Origin: Terriglobia bacterium
Lineage (GTDB): Bacteria > Acidobacteriota > Terriglobia > Terriglobales > Acidobacteriaceae
DNA: 53,177 nucleotides
Reading direction: 5' to 3'
NCBI GenBank assembly: GCA_020072645.1
Contig: JAIQGK010000025.1
Span: forward strand, 1 to 53,177
In this document: in pieces, positions 8,381 to 17,643 of the stretch
Layout of the letters: each line of letters starts with the position of its first letter
How positions within the stretch are numbered: position 1 is the stretch's first letter
Position numbers and translations under genes: made by a program
The notes under the pieces: generated by a model
Databases searched by the model: none
Seen by the model: the letters and a program-made list of their open reading frames with translations, nothing else
What the model was told of the DNA's origin: nothing

Positions 8381-8400
8381 CGAGGGGTATTATACCCTCG
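8381..8400 (-). promoter_or_regulatory. Palindromic promoter of the cold-shock gene
   Basis: On the minus strand the sequence CGAGGGTATAATACCCCTCG is an almost perfect palindrome centred on a TATAAT (8389-8394). A GAGACA with an 18-base spacer could be the -35. Transcription would start at the end of the palindrome, so it acts as DNA (operator) rather than as an RNA hairpin. Confidence 0.6.
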
Positions 8401-8483
8401 AAAATCCTGAGTTGTCTCTAATAAATAAGGCTTGGCTTAGAACCGGGTAACCAACGATATGGTACCTTGGCATAGGGACCTAA

Positions 8484-8864
8484 ATGATTGTAGGGACTGG
8501 AGTTGACATCACTGAAGTGGATCGCATCCAGGCTGCCGTACAGCGCTTTGGCGACCGTTTTCTTAAGCGTGTCTTTACTTCAGCCGAGCTGCGGTACTGC
8601 ATGGCCAAGCCCAACGCCGCGGAGCGTCTGGCCGCCCGTTTTGCCGCCAAGGAGGCCGGGATGAAGGCCATCGGAACCGGGCTGCGCCACGGCGTAACCT
8701 GGCAGGATGTAGAGGTCGTCCGGATGCCCGGCCAGCGTCCGCTGTTGGAATTTCACGGCAAGGCGGCGGAGTTCGCTGCGAGACTCGGCTGCAAGCGTAC
8801 ACATCTTTCGCTGAGCCACACTAAGGAGCAGGCGATTGCTCACGTGATTTTGGAAGGTGAATGA
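8484..8864 (+). CDS. acpS: Holo-[acyl-carrier-protein] synthase
   Basis: AcpS transfers 4'-phosphopantetheine from CoA to apo-ACP in fatty acid synthesis. The 126-residue size, the N-terminal GVDITEVDRI with metal ligand Asp8, and the RFAAKEAGMKAIG motif with Glu57 are diagnostic. The C-terminal LSLSHTKEQAIAHVI is also typical. It is divergent from the cold-shock gene, with about 85 bases between the two probable start regions. Confidence 0.96.
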   Translation: MIVGTGVDITEVDRIQAAVQRFGDRFLKRVFTSAELRYCMAKPNAAERLAARFAAKEAGMKAIGTGLRHGVTWQDVEVVRMPGQRPLLEFHGKAAEFAARLGCKRTHLSLSHTKEQAIAHVILEGE

Positions 8865-9061
8865 AATCCCGACCTTGAGCCTGTGAAAGAGGAGGGATCT
8901 CTACATCCTTTCAACCTGCCTGCCTTGAGCCAAAACCCTTCCTGCCGATTTCGCTTTGGCTCCTTCTCGTTTGTTGCTCAAAGGCTTTTTAGCCAGCAGC
9001 GATCCTCCGCCTTCGGTGTCGGGATTCACAAAAACTCTTCCCTGTGAGAACCTGAATCGAG

Positions 9062-11503
9062 ATGGCCCAATCCACCTTCGCTGCTGATCCTCAAATTGCC
9101 CCGGTCCAAACGTTGTCAGGTTCCACCATGCTGGCCGTCGCCCTTGTCAGCCTTTCCAGCCTGCTGCTGGAATTGGCGCTTACGCGGCTATTCAGCGTGG
9201 TGCTTTTCTATCACTTTGCTTTTTTTGCCATCTCCGTGGCGTTGCTGGGTCTGGGATCGGGCGGCGTGTTTGCCCACATTCGCCAGGAATGGCTGACGCG
9301 CTTTGATATGCGAACCCTGGGCGCATGGCTATGCCTGCTGAACTCGATCTTTATCCTGTGTTCGGTGGAAGTGGTGCTGCATACCCCGGTTTCGCTTGAA
9401 GTTACGGGCCGGAACTTTGGCAAGCTCACGATTATTTATATCGCAGCAGCGGTGCCCTTCTTCCTCACCGGACTTTTGTTCTCCGTGCTGTTTGCCAGGT
9501 CGTCTGATCACATCTCGCAACTTTACGGCGCCGATCTTGCCGGAGGCGCAACAGCCTGCCTGGCAGTTGTGCCATTGCTGAACTTTGTTGGCGCGCCAAA
9601 TGCGCTGCTCCTCGCCTCGGCTTGCATGGCCATGGCCGCTGCTTTATGGGCAGATAAAATCAAGCTACGCCGTGCCGCTTATGCTTTGGCCGCGATATTT
9701 GTTCTGCTGATGGCCGCCAACTATTCCGGCAAGATCATTGACGTGATTTATGCCAAAGGCGTCTTTCGCGATCCCAAGTGGATTGAGTATTCGCGCTGGA
9801 ACGCCATCTCCCGCATTGAAGTCAGCACACAGCTTGGCGGGCGCTACGTTGTGATTGACGCGGACGCAACCACGGCAATCATGAATGTGGATCCGGCGCG
9901 CTGGGAGCAGAATGCTTCTGCAACGCCAATGTACACGGGGCTTCCAGAGACGTCTGGGTTCAACTGGAAGAAGAGCCTAATGTCCGCTGCGCCTTCCGTC
10001 GCCAATGTGCTGCGTCCTCATGGCGACTTTGCCATCATCGGCCCCGGCGGCGGCGTGGACGTGATGCGGGCCGTCGCCAACGGCAGCCCCAGCGTCACGG
10101 GAATTGAGATCAATCCAACGATCGCCAACAACGTAATGCGCGGCCGCTACGCGGACTACTCTTTCCATCTTTACGACCAGCCTCAAGTCCACATTCACGT
10201 ACAGGATGGCCGCTCGTACATCCGCAGCTCGCACGATAAATACGATGTGGTTCAGATGACGCTCGTGGATACGTGGGCCTCGACGGCGGCAGGCGCGTTT
10301 GCGCTGAGCGAAAACAATCTGTACACCACCGAGGCTTTCCGCGAGTACTTCGATCACCTCAAGCCGGACGGCATGATTGCGATTACACGCTGGGAGTTCA
10401 AGCAGCCGCGCGAGGCGTTGCGCGTGGTCTCACAGGGGATTGAAGCGTTGCACGCGATTGGAGTACCTGACCCGCGCCACAATTTTGTGCTGATTGCCGA
10501 TGGCGGACTGAATGAAGACGGGCGTCCAGTGCTGGTGCTGGCCAAGAAAAATCCGTTCACCTCCGCAGAGTATGCTGCCGTCGCGGCGCACGTTCGCGAA
10601 AATCCGAATCTGTTCTGGCTGAATCCCACCGCCGAGTATGCCGGTTTGCAGCCTCTTCCGCCTGCGGCTGCGGCCTTCCGCAACCTGATCGAATCGAATG
10701 ATCCGGCGGGTTTCGCCCGCAACTACGCTTATAACGTTTCGCCCGTGAGTGACAGCGCTCCATTTTTCTTTTTCACCTTAAAGACCCGGCACGTGATCGA
10801 AAACATTCTGGCCGGAACTGGCCGCGGCATGGACTGGCGCATCAACCTGGGCGTTGTCGTGTTGGGAATGTTGCTGATCATCTCGATTGTGGCCGTTCTT
10901 GCCTTCTTGATTTTGCCTTTAGCTCTGCATCGTCACCGCCAGGGCGCGCCCAAGACCGGCATAGTTGCTCTCCTTTACTTCATTGCCGTGGGCTTCGGTT
11001 TCATCCTCGTCGAAATTTCTCTTATCCAGCGCTTTGTGCTTTTCCTCGGCCATCCCACATATGCTTTGACCGTGGTGGTCTTTCTGCTTCTGCTCTCCAG
11101 CGGTGCCGGCAGCGTAGCAGCACGGCACAAGATTGGCAGCGGCAACAAAATTCTTCCGCTGCTTGGAATCATCGCAGCCATCATTGCGATAGACGTAGCC
11201 CTGCTGCCGTGGCTACTCTCAGCCGCCATTGGGCTGCCCTTTGTGATTAAGCTATTTGTAAGCGGGATAGTATTAGCGCCGCTCGGCTTCCTGATGGGCA
11301 TGCCCTTTCCCACCGGGCTGCGTTTGGTCAAGACCGTGGAATGGGCCTGGGCGCTCAACGCCGCTGCCAGCGTCCTGGGATCTGTCATGGCCATGATTAT
11401 TGCCATTCACTTTGGCCTGACGATCACTTTGCTTTGCGCGGCGGCAGCGTACCTGCTCGCGGGTCTCTGCTCACGGACGTGGAAAGGCGCCGCCATAGCT
11501 TAG
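9062..11503 (+). CDS. Polytopic membrane protein with central spermidine-synthase-like domain
   Basis: An 813-residue protein with a membrane half at each end. About six to seven hydrophobic segments lie in residues 20-220 and about six in 610-805. Between them is a Rossmann-type domain resembling spermidine synthase: IGPGGGVD (326-333), an acidic GIEINP (347-352) for the donor ribose, and DGRSYIR (382-388), then D403. Such fusions are widespread in Acidobacteriota but, to my knowledge, of unproven substrate. The polyamine-synthase Asp pair is only partly preserved, so it may transfer a different group or act as a transporter with a regulatory domain. Confidence 0.8.
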   Translation: MAQSTFAADPQIAPVQTLSGSTMLAVALVSLSSLLLELALTRLFSVVLFYHFAFFAISVALLGLGSGGVFAHIRQEWLTRFDMRTLGAWLCLLNSIFILCSVEVVLHTPVSLEVTGRNFGKLTIIYIAAAVPFFLTGLLFSVLFARSSDHISQLYGADLAGGATACLAVVPLLNFVGAPNALLLASACMAMAAALWADKIKLRRAAYALAAIFVLLMAANYSGKIIDVIYAKGVFRDPKWIEYSRWNAISRIEVSTQLGGRYVVIDADATTAIMNVDPARWEQNASATPMYTGLPETSGFNWKKSLMSAAPSVANVLRPHGDFAIIGPGGGVDVMRAVANGSPSVTGIEINPTIANNVMRGRYADYSFHLYDQPQVHIHVQDGRSYIRSSHDKYDVVQMTLVDTWASTAAGAFALSENNLYTTEAFREYFDHLKPDGMIAITRWEFKQPREALRVVSQGIEALHAIGVPDPRHNFVLIADGGLNEDGRPVLVLAKKNPFTSAEYAAVAAHVRENPNLFWLNPTAEYAGLQPLPPAAAAFRNLIESNDPAGFARNYAYNVSPVSDSAPFFFFTLKTRHVIENILAGTGRGMDWRINLGVVVLGMLLIISIVAVLAFLILPLALHRHRQGAPKTGIVALLYFIAVGFGFILVEISLIQRFVLFLGHPTYALTVVVFLLLLSSGAGSVAARHKIGSGNKILPLLGIIAAIIAIDVALLPWLLSAAIGLPFVIKLFVSGIVLAPLGFLMGMPFPTGLRLVKTVEWAWALNAAASVLGSVMAMIIAIHFGLTITLLCAAAAYLLAGLCSRTWKGAAIA

Positions 11504-11598
11504 AAGAACTTTAGAAGTTTCGGCATTGCCGTCGCGCTTTTCAACCCCCTAAGTTCGCCGAAAGCTGCGGAATTTTAGTGACTTACGCGGGCATCTGC

Positions 11599-11604
11599 TA
11601 TTAT
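11599..11604 (+). promoter_or_regulatory. Possible -10 box of the MCE gene
   Basis: TATTAT lies 23 bases before the TTG start; no strong -35 is seen at the usual distance. Confidence 0.3.
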
Positions 11605-11627
11605 TTTCGCGTAGTTACTTCATTCCA

Positions 11628-12701
11628 TTGCCAAGTCAAAAGCAGCTCAGGTGGTCTGAACTAAAGGTCGGAATCACCGTAATTGTCGGTTCAGTGACCT
11701 TGGCCCTGCTTGTCTTCCTGATCAGCGGGACTGGCGGCATTTTTACCAGCAAAATTACTCTCATCACGTACTTTGATAACGCTGAAGGCATACGCACAGG
11801 GCAGCCTGTGGACTTGCAAGGCGTGGCGATCGGCAACGTGAAATCGGTCAAGGTTGTCCCCGGAAAGCCGCTTAGCCCTGTGCAGGTAGTGATGCGGGTG
11901 AACAGGGATTTTCAGCAGTTCATTCACACAGATTCCAAAGCGACTATCGAAACTGCCGGCGTGCTTGGCGAATCGTTTGTCGATATCGACAGCAAAGACG
12001 CCAAGGGGCCGATCGTAAAAGACGGTACGGAATTGCCTCCCGGCAACGCTCCTGGCATTCAGGATGTCGTGCGCACGAGCCAGACATCGCTGCAAAACAT
12101 TGACGTGCTGGTGAAACGCGCGGATTCCATTCTGGCGGAAATACAGAATGGCAATGGTTCGCTGGGAAAGGTCATTTACGATCCCGCAATGGTCAACAAG
12201 GTCAATGCCATCCTGAATCAGGTGCAGGCGTTGCTGAATGACGTGAACAACGGTAAAGGCACTATCGGAAAATTTTTCTCCGATGACAGCCTGTATCGCA
12301 AAGCGGACTCGCTGGTGACCAAGGCCGATCAGTTGGTGGATGAGATCAATCAGGGCCATGGCAGCCTGGGCAAATTGGTAAAGGACGACGCCCTTTACAA
12401 CAACGCAAACCAGGCGATTGCCACAGGCAACAAGTTGCTTGCTGACCTCAATGCCGGCCACGGCGCTGCGGGAAAATTATTGAAGGACGAAGAACTTTCC
12501 CGGAAGCTGCAAAATATCATTGAAAAACTTTCTTCAATTTCAGACCGGCTGGAAGCAGGCGAAGGCAGCGCGGGCAAGCTGTTTAAAGACCCATCGCTCT
12601 ACAACAATACTGATCAGATGCTGATCGAGACGCGGAACCTGGTGAAGGCGATCCGTGAAAATCCCAAGAAATATCTCACTATCCGCTTCCGCGTGTTTTA
12701 G
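11628..12701 (+). CDS. MCE-domain (MlaD-like) lipid transport protein
   Basis: A 357-residue protein with one N-terminal membrane anchor (about 14-36) and an MCE domain (about 38-120: TYFDNAEGIRTGQPVDLQGV, then IGNVKSV). The C-terminal half is helical, with four spaced copies of a G-x-GS-x-GKL-x(2)-D-x(2)-LY motif. MCE proteins form hexameric rings that carry phospholipids across the periplasm. No MlaE/MlaF partner is adjacent. I take the TTG at 11628 as start, because the family begins just before the WSELKVG segment and no ATG/GTG lies close. Confidence 0.88.
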   Translation: MPSQKQLRWSELKVGITVIVGSVTLALLVFLISGTGGIFTSKITLITYFDNAEGIRTGQPVDLQGVAIGNVKSVKVVPGKPLSPVQVVMRVNRDFQQFIHTDSKATIETAGVLGESFVDIDSKDAKGPIVKDGTELPPGNAPGIQDVVRTSQTSLQNIDVLVKRADSILAEIQNGNGSLGKVIYDPAMVNKVNAILNQVQALLNDVNNGKGTIGKFFSDDSLYRKADSLVTKADQLVDEINQGHGSLGKLVKDDALYNNANQAIATGNKLLADLNAGHGAAGKLLKDEELSRKLQNIIEKLSSISDRLEAGEGSAGKLFKDPSLYNNTDQMLIETRNLVKAIRENPKKYLTIRFRVF

Positions 12702-12788
12702 CCCGTGCAAGTGGTTCTGTTTTTTATGTCCTGCACCTCGTTCATTGTTTGCCATGAACTCTAATCAACTTTATTTGAGGCTGAACAA

Positions 12789-14819
12789 ATGCGCTTATCT
12801 CGAATCTTGATCGCAATCGTTTTCTTCACCGCCGTGGCCCTGCAGCTTCCGGCACAGGAAAGCAAAATGACCGCCAACTCAGTTGCCTCCTCACTGGACA
12901 AGAGCGCTGACCCTTGTGTGGATTTCTACCAGTTCGCATGCGGAGGATGGATCAAGAACAATCCCATTCCCGCAGACCAGTCAATCTGGAGCCGCTTTGG
13001 AGAGCTGGCGGAACGAAATCGGGAGGAGTTGCGTGGAATCCTGGAAAGCGCGGCCAAGGCCCAGAATCGTGATGCCAATGAGCAAAAGATCGGTGACTAT
13101 TACTCCACATGCATGGATGAGGCTGCGATTGAGAAGAAAGGTGTGGCTGTCCTTAAGCCGGAATTTGACCGCATCAATGCCCTGCGCGATAAGTCCACGC
13201 TGCCGGCGCTGATTGCATATTTGCATGGGCAGGGCATCAGTGCGCTGTTCTCCTTCGGCTCCGGCGCGGACTTCAAAAACGCCAAGCAGGTCATCGCGCA
13301 GGCGGACCAGGGCGGGCTCTCCCTGCCGGACCGCGACTATTATGTGAAAGACGATGCCAAATCGGTTGAACTGCGCAAGCAGTACCTGCAGCACGTTACC
13401 AACATGTTCAAGCTGCTGGGCGATTCACCAGACAAGGCCGCCGCGGAAGCCACTACCGTGATGAACGTGGAAACGTCGCTGGCCAAAGGCTCTGGCGATC
13501 GTGTGGAACGGCGCGAGCCCGAGCGCGTTTACCACAAGATGCCAGTCAAGGAGTGGCAGTCTCTCACGCCTGATTTCAACTTTTCCAGGTATCTCACCGG
13601 CGTGGGCGCTCCTCCGCTGGACAGTCTCAACGTAGTGGAGCCCAATTTCTTTAAGGCGCTAGATGCCGAGCTGAAGGGCATCAGCGTGGATGACCTGAAG
13701 ACTTATCTTCGCTGGCAGTTGGTGCACTCTCAGACTGAGTCGCTGCCAAAGGCGTTCCAGGACGAAAATTTCAACTTCTACGGCAAGACCCTGCAGGGCG
13801 CCAAGGAGATGCGCCCGCGCTGGAAACGCTGCGTCGCGGCCGTTGATAACGATCTGGGCGAAGCTCTGGGCCGGATCTTTGTCGAAAAGTATTATCCGCC
13901 GGAAGCCAAGGCACGCACGCTGAAAATGGTGAACCAACTAGAAACAGCACTGCACCAGGACATCACCGAGCTTCCATGGATGTCAGAGGTCACGAAAAAA
14001 CAGGCGCTGGTAAAGCTGGCCGCCATCCAGAACAAGATCGGTTATCCCGCCAAGTGGCGCGACTATACCCCGTTGAAAATTGAACCCGGTGATGCGCTGG
14101 GAAATTCGCTGCGGGCCAACGCGTTTGAAATGCATCGCGAGCTGGCCAAAATCGGCAAGCCGCTGGACAAACAGGAATGGCAGATGACCCCGCCAACGGT
14201 GAACGCCTATTACGACCCGACAGAAAACGATATCAATTTCCCCGCCGGCATTCTGCAGCCGCCATTTTATGACTTTAAGGCCGACGACGCGCTTAACTTC
14301 GGCGGCATGGGCGCCGTGATCGGCCACGAACTCACGCATGGCTTTGACGATCAGGGCGCGCTATTCGATCCTGAAGGCAACCTCAAGAACTGGTGGACTC
14401 CGGAAGACGAAAAAGCCTTCAAGGCACGAACACAGTGCATTGTGGATGAATATGACCAGTTTGTGGCGGTGGACGATGTTCACGTTCGCGGCAAACTAAC
14501 GCTGGGTGAAAACACTGCCGACAATGGCGGCCTACGCATCGCTTACATGGCGCTGATGAAATCCATGGGCGATGCCGGCAAGCAGCCCGAGAAAATTGAC
14601 GGATTTACGCCGGAGCAGCGTCTCTTTATTGGTTGGGGACAGATCTGGTGCCAGAACCAGACAGACCAGATGGGACGCCTGCTGGCACTGAATAACGAGC
14701 ACTCACCGGGAAAATATCGCGCGAACGGTGTAGTGCAGAACATGCCGGAATTTCAAAAGGCCTGGGGATGCAAAACCGGCCAGCCCATGGTCAGGGCAAA
14801 TGCCTGCCATGTATGGTGA
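12789..14819 (+). CDS. M13 family zinc metallopeptidase (neprilysin/PepO type)
   Basis: A 676-residue exported peptidase. A signal peptide covers about residues 1-22. The zinc site is complete: HELTH (513-517) and the downstream ENTAD (574-578) with the third ligand. NAYYDP and FPAGILQPPFYDF precede it, and the ending ANACHVW matches the family's C-terminal CxxW. M13 enzymes cleave short peptides; here the site is periplasmic or extracellular. It stands alone and is followed by a strong terminator. Confidence 0.95.
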   Translation: MRLSRILIAIVFFTAVALQLPAQESKMTANSVASSLDKSADPCVDFYQFACGGWIKNNPIPADQSIWSRFGELAERNREELRGILESAAKAQNRDANEQKIGDYYSTCMDEAAIEKKGVAVLKPEFDRINALRDKSTLPALIAYLHGQGISALFSFGSGADFKNAKQVIAQADQGGLSLPDRDYYVKDDAKSVELRKQYLQHVTNMFKLLGDSPDKAAAEATTVMNVETSLAKGSGDRVERREPERVYHKMPVKEWQSLTPDFNFSRYLTGVGAPPLDSLNVVEPNFFKALDAELKGISVDDLKTYLRWQLVHSQTESLPKAFQDENFNFYGKTLQGAKEMRPRWKRCVAAVDNDLGEALGRIFVEKYYPPEAKARTLKMVNQLETALHQDITELPWMSEVTKKQALVKLAAIQNKIGYPAKWRDYTPLKIEPGDALGNSLRANAFEMHRELAKIGKPLDKQEWQMTPPTVNAYYDPTENDINFPAGILQPPFYDFKADDALNFGGMGAVIGHELTHGFDDQGALFDPEGNLKNWWTPEDEKAFKARTQCIVDEYDQFVAVDDVHVRGKLTLGENTADNGGLRIAYMALMKSMGDAGKQPEKIDGFTPEQRLFIGWGQIWCQNQTDQMGRLLALNNEHSPGKYRANGVVQNMPEFQKAWGCKTGQPMVRANACHVW

Positions 14820-14843
14820 GCTGGTTAACAAAATAAAGTCAGC

Positions 14844-14873
14844 AAAGGCCCTGCAAGAAAGCAGGGCCTTTTT
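14844..14873 (+). terminator. Terminator after the M13 peptidase gene
   Basis: A perfect 10-base stem (14845-14854 with 14861-14870) around an AAGAAA loop is followed by a T-run. Confidence 0.9.
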
Positions 14874-14908
14874 CATTCTGGGAGGGTTACCGCATTTTCA
14901 GGGGGTAT

Positions 14909-16069
14909 ATGAACGCAAGTAGAACTGTATCCCTTCTCTCAGTCATCGTCACGCTGTTGTCTTACGCAGCCATTGCGCAGGAGTTCACAAGGGCAGAAAT
15001 CGGAGCGGAAACTTCGATTCTTTTCCAAAATCGCATTTTCTCGCTCACCGATGTCGGCATGGGAGAGCGATTTACATACAACTTCACTCCCAGCGTCGCC
15101 ATTGAGTCCGAGGTTAACGGTTATTTTACAAATACCACGCCGAAGAGCCTTCAGGATGGAGGCAGGGCTTTCGTCGGTCTCATTGGTCCCAAGGCCGGAA
15201 TTCGGCGGGACAGATTCGGCGTTTTCTTCAAAGCGCGAGCGGGGGTAATGAGCTTCAGCAACGTCCTTACCAGCGCCGCTGTTTTCGGAAGCCGGGACAC
15301 CGCACGAAAGACCCATGCAGCCCTGGACTTGGGAGTGGCCACAGAATTTTATCCTTCAGCCCGCACTATTCTGAGATTCGATATTGGACGCTTGCTGGTC
15401 CGTTATGGCGACTCGACCGAATTCAGATCTCCCGACGGTGGCTTTATCGTAACTGCCGCTGGACGTATCGTGGCACCTTGGCACCTTGAGGTGGGAACCG
15501 CTTATCGTTTGGGCAGCTTGCATGATGGGCGCGAAAGGTCGCCTGCGTCACAGCGATTCGCGGCAGGCGTGCAGTATTCACTATTTTCGTCCAATCGCGG
15601 TTTTCAAAAATTCGTTCGTGATGAATCGGGCGGCGGCGGCTGGCTTACCTGGAATTTCAGCAAGTATGTTGGCCTGGACGCAAGCTCCACGTTCTTTCCA
15701 CGGGTGATTCATCTGGCTGACTTTCAGCAGGGCGGAAGGATGTTTCAACTGCTTGCCGGCGTGCGCGCCGGAGTAAGGAGAGGTCGATTGGGCGTCTTTG
15801 GAAAATTCCGGCCTGGAATCCAGCGCTATAGCGCAACTGAGCCGGATGCTGTAACTTTCACAAACGCTCCCTTTACTGATATCGCGCTCGATGCCGGCGG
15901 AATCATCGAATATTACGCGGCCCATCACAGCGTGTTTCGGTTTGATGCTGGGAATACGAGTATCCACTATCGCTCAAGAAACATTGTCGTGCCGGGAGGA
16001 ACTCTTCACGCGCCGGCATTCGCTAACAATGCAATTCAATTGAGCATTGGTTTTGGATTCCGGTTTTAG
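14909..16069 (+). CDS. Outer-membrane beta-barrel-like protein with internal duplication
   Basis: A 386-residue exported protein with a signal peptide (about 1-23, ending AIAQ). The rest alternates short aromatic-rich strands and turns and ends in FGFRF, the terminal-Phe signal of outer-membrane barrels. Two halves, about residues 25-205 and 215-386, look related: each has a G(G)R-(A/M)F, a GxxAGxRRxRxGVFxKxRxG segment and a later FRFD. GGGGG before the ATG is a usable Shine-Dalgarno. Its stop codon overlaps the lipA stop codon on the other strand. I do not recognise a named family. Confidence 0.65.
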   Translation: MNASRTVSLLSVIVTLLSYAAIAQEFTRAEIGAETSILFQNRIFSLTDVGMGERFTYNFTPSVAIESEVNGYFTNTTPKSLQDGGRAFVGLIGPKAGIRRDRFGVFFKARAGVMSFSNVLTSAAVFGSRDTARKTHAALDLGVATEFYPSARTILRFDIGRLLVRYGDSTEFRSPDGGFIVTAAGRIVAPWHLEVGTAYRLGSLHDGRERSPASQRFAAGVQYSLFSSNRGFQKFVRDESGGGGWLTWNFSKYVGLDASSTFFPRVIHLADFQQGGRMFQLLAGVRAGVRRGRLGVFGKFRPGIQRYSATEPDAVTFTNAPFTDIALDAGGIIEYYAAHHSVFRFDAGNTSIHYRSRNIVVPGGTLHAPAFANNAIQLSIGFGFRF

Positions 16070-16998
16070 TTACGCTCGGCAACAATTGGACTGATCAGCC
16101 CGGTTGACTCAGCCTGCTCATGCGCATGATACGACGAGCGCACCAGCGGCCCCGATTCGACGTGGCGGAAGCCCATCTTGAGAGCTTCAGTCTTCAGGAA
16201 GGCAAATTCTTCCGGAGTGTAATAACGCGTCATGGGCAGGTGGTCTTTAGAGGGACGCAGATATTGCCCGACGGTCAGGATATCGACTTTGCGCGCGGCC
16301 AGGTCGCGAAAGACTTCCAGCAGTTCGTCCGTGGTTTCGCCAATGCCAACCATCACCCCGGTCTTTGAAACCATGTCTGGCGCAAAGCGCTTTACGTTGC
16401 TGAGGAGGTCCAGTGTGCGTTCATAGCGCGCGCCAGACCGCACCGCGCGATAGAGTCGCGGAACCGTTTCAGTATTGTGGTTCAAAACTTCTGGCTTCGC
16501 ATCAATCACCACTTTAAGGCAATCTTCACGGCCCTGAAAGTCCGGGATGAGCACTTCAATCTGGCAGCCGGGCGCCTGCTCGCGGACTTGGCGGATAGTC
16601 TCCGCAAAAATCTTTGCCCCGCCCATATTGTCGTCGTCGCGATTCACGCTGGTCACCACGGCATGCTTCAAACCCAGGGTAGCCACGGCTTCAGCCACGC
16701 GGCGCGGCTCGTCCCAATCCAGCGGCTCCGGCTTGCCTTTGGGCACGGCGCAAAAGCCGCAGCGCCGGGTACAGAGATTGCCCAGCAGCATGAACGTGGC
16801 GGTCTTGTGGTTCCAGCACTCGCCAATGTTAGGACACTGCGCTGACTCGCAAACCGTGTGCAAATCCAGCGTCCGCGCCAGCCTCTTTAGATCGTGGTAA
16901 TTGTCGCCCATGGGGGCGCGCGCCTTGAGCCACTCAGGCTTCTTGTGCGGACGCCGCGGCGCAAGGTCAATCTGGACGAGTTCTATGGAGCTGGCCAT
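16066..16998 (-). CDS. lipA: Lipoyl synthase
   Basis: LipA is a radical-SAM enzyme that inserts two sulfurs into protein-bound octanoyl groups. Both iron-sulfur motifs are visible: C50, C55 and C61 of the auxiliary cluster and C76, C80 and C83 of the radical-SAM cluster, plus the C-terminal SSYHA motif near the end. The 310 residues match the family. No Shine-Dalgarno is present; a TCTAAT at 17005-17010 lies 6 bases from the ATG, suggesting leaderless expression. lipB is not nearby. The gene is convergent with the barrel protein and their stop codons overlap. Confidence 0.97.
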   Translation of the reverse strand: MASSIELVQIDLAPRRPHKKPEWLKARAPMGDNYHDLKRLARTLDLHTVCESAQCPNIGECWNHKTATFMLLGNLCTRRCGFCAVPKGKPEPLDWDEPRRVAEAVATLGLKHAVVTSVNRDDDNMGGAKIFAETIRQVREQAPGCQIEVLIPDFQGREDCLKVVIDAKPEVLNHNTETVPRLYRAVRSGARYERTLDLLSNVKRFAPDMVSKTGVMVGIGETTDELLEVFRDLAARKVDILTVGQYLRPSKDHLPMTRYYTPEEFAFLKTEALKMGFRHVESGPLVRSSYHAHEQAESTGLISPIVAERN

Positions 16999-17004
16999 TA
17001 GGGT

Positions 17005-17010
17005 ATTAGA
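17005..17010 (-). promoter_or_regulatory. -10 box of lipA (leaderless arrangement)
   Basis: TCTAAT on the minus strand, 6 bases before the lipA ATG; no Shine-Dalgarno in the gap. Confidence 0.4.
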
Positions 17011-17108
17011 TGTGAATCTCTATTGTACGATGCACAGGCCGTTCCAGCCTGGATAGCGCACCGAGGTAACTTTTAATCGTCCGAAATTGGCTCTAAACTC
17101 CAGATTCT

Positions 17109-17609
17109 GTGGTGGAAAACATACGCACAATCATTCGATGGCTATCGTCTTTGCATGCTCCGCTGGGACGGTGGGCGCCACTGGCCGGGGCTGGCTTGCT
17201 TACCTGCACGCACCTGTTTCATTCCGGTTTTCTGAAAGCTCTGGCATACTCTGGCGCGGCGGTTTTAGCCGTCTTGATCGCCTCTGACATTGCCCATTCC
17301 TTTATTGATCCGCATGCATTCCCGGATCGAAAAAAGAATCGTGCCCCTGTTTCATTTCCCATGCAGGCTGTGAGAGTAGTTCTGTCGGTCGCTCTGGGCA
17401 GCCTCTACAGCTTCTTGATTTTTGCCGGTATCGGGTTGTGGATGCCACTCATCTTTGTGCCTGCTATCTTTCTGATGTGCTGCTTTATCGCGTGGCGGAA
17501 TGTCAGTCTTTGGTATCAGCAGGGCGAGGAGTTTGAGGAATCGCTGGTAGACGCTGAACACAAGAAAAACACAGCGCTGCCGAAGATTCCTGGACTGCAC
17601 GCGCAATAG
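17109..17609 (+). CDS. Membrane protein, first of a related tandem pair
   Basis: A 166-residue protein of unknown function with hydrophobic segments near residues 40-60, 85-108 and 110-130 and a charged C-terminal tail. The tail motif AWRNVSLWYQQGEEFEESL corresponds to ALRNTLRWSKEAEAFESEL in the next gene, so the two are probably ancient duplicates. GTG codons at 17109 and 17112 are both possible starts. A TAAACT at 17094-17099 could serve as -10. The next gene begins two bases after the stop or, more probably, 35 bases after. Confidence 0.6.
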   Translation: MVENIRTIIRWLSSLHAPLGRWAPLAGAGLLTCTHLFHSGFLKALAYSGAAVLAVLIASDIAHSFIDPHAFPDRKKNRAPVSFPMQAVRVVLSVALGSLYSFLIFAGIGLWMPLIFVPAIFLMCCFIAWRNVSLWYQQGEEFEESLVDAEHKKNTALPKIPGLHAQ

Positions 17610-17643
17610 AGTGTCGAGTTCCCTCTATCATCGACGGGTGAGC

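Noticed and set aside
11691-12461. Long open frame on the minus strand (256 codons) inside the MCE gene
   Set aside because: It mirrors the codon structure of the MCE gene, has no start signal or domain, and the forward gene is clearly real.
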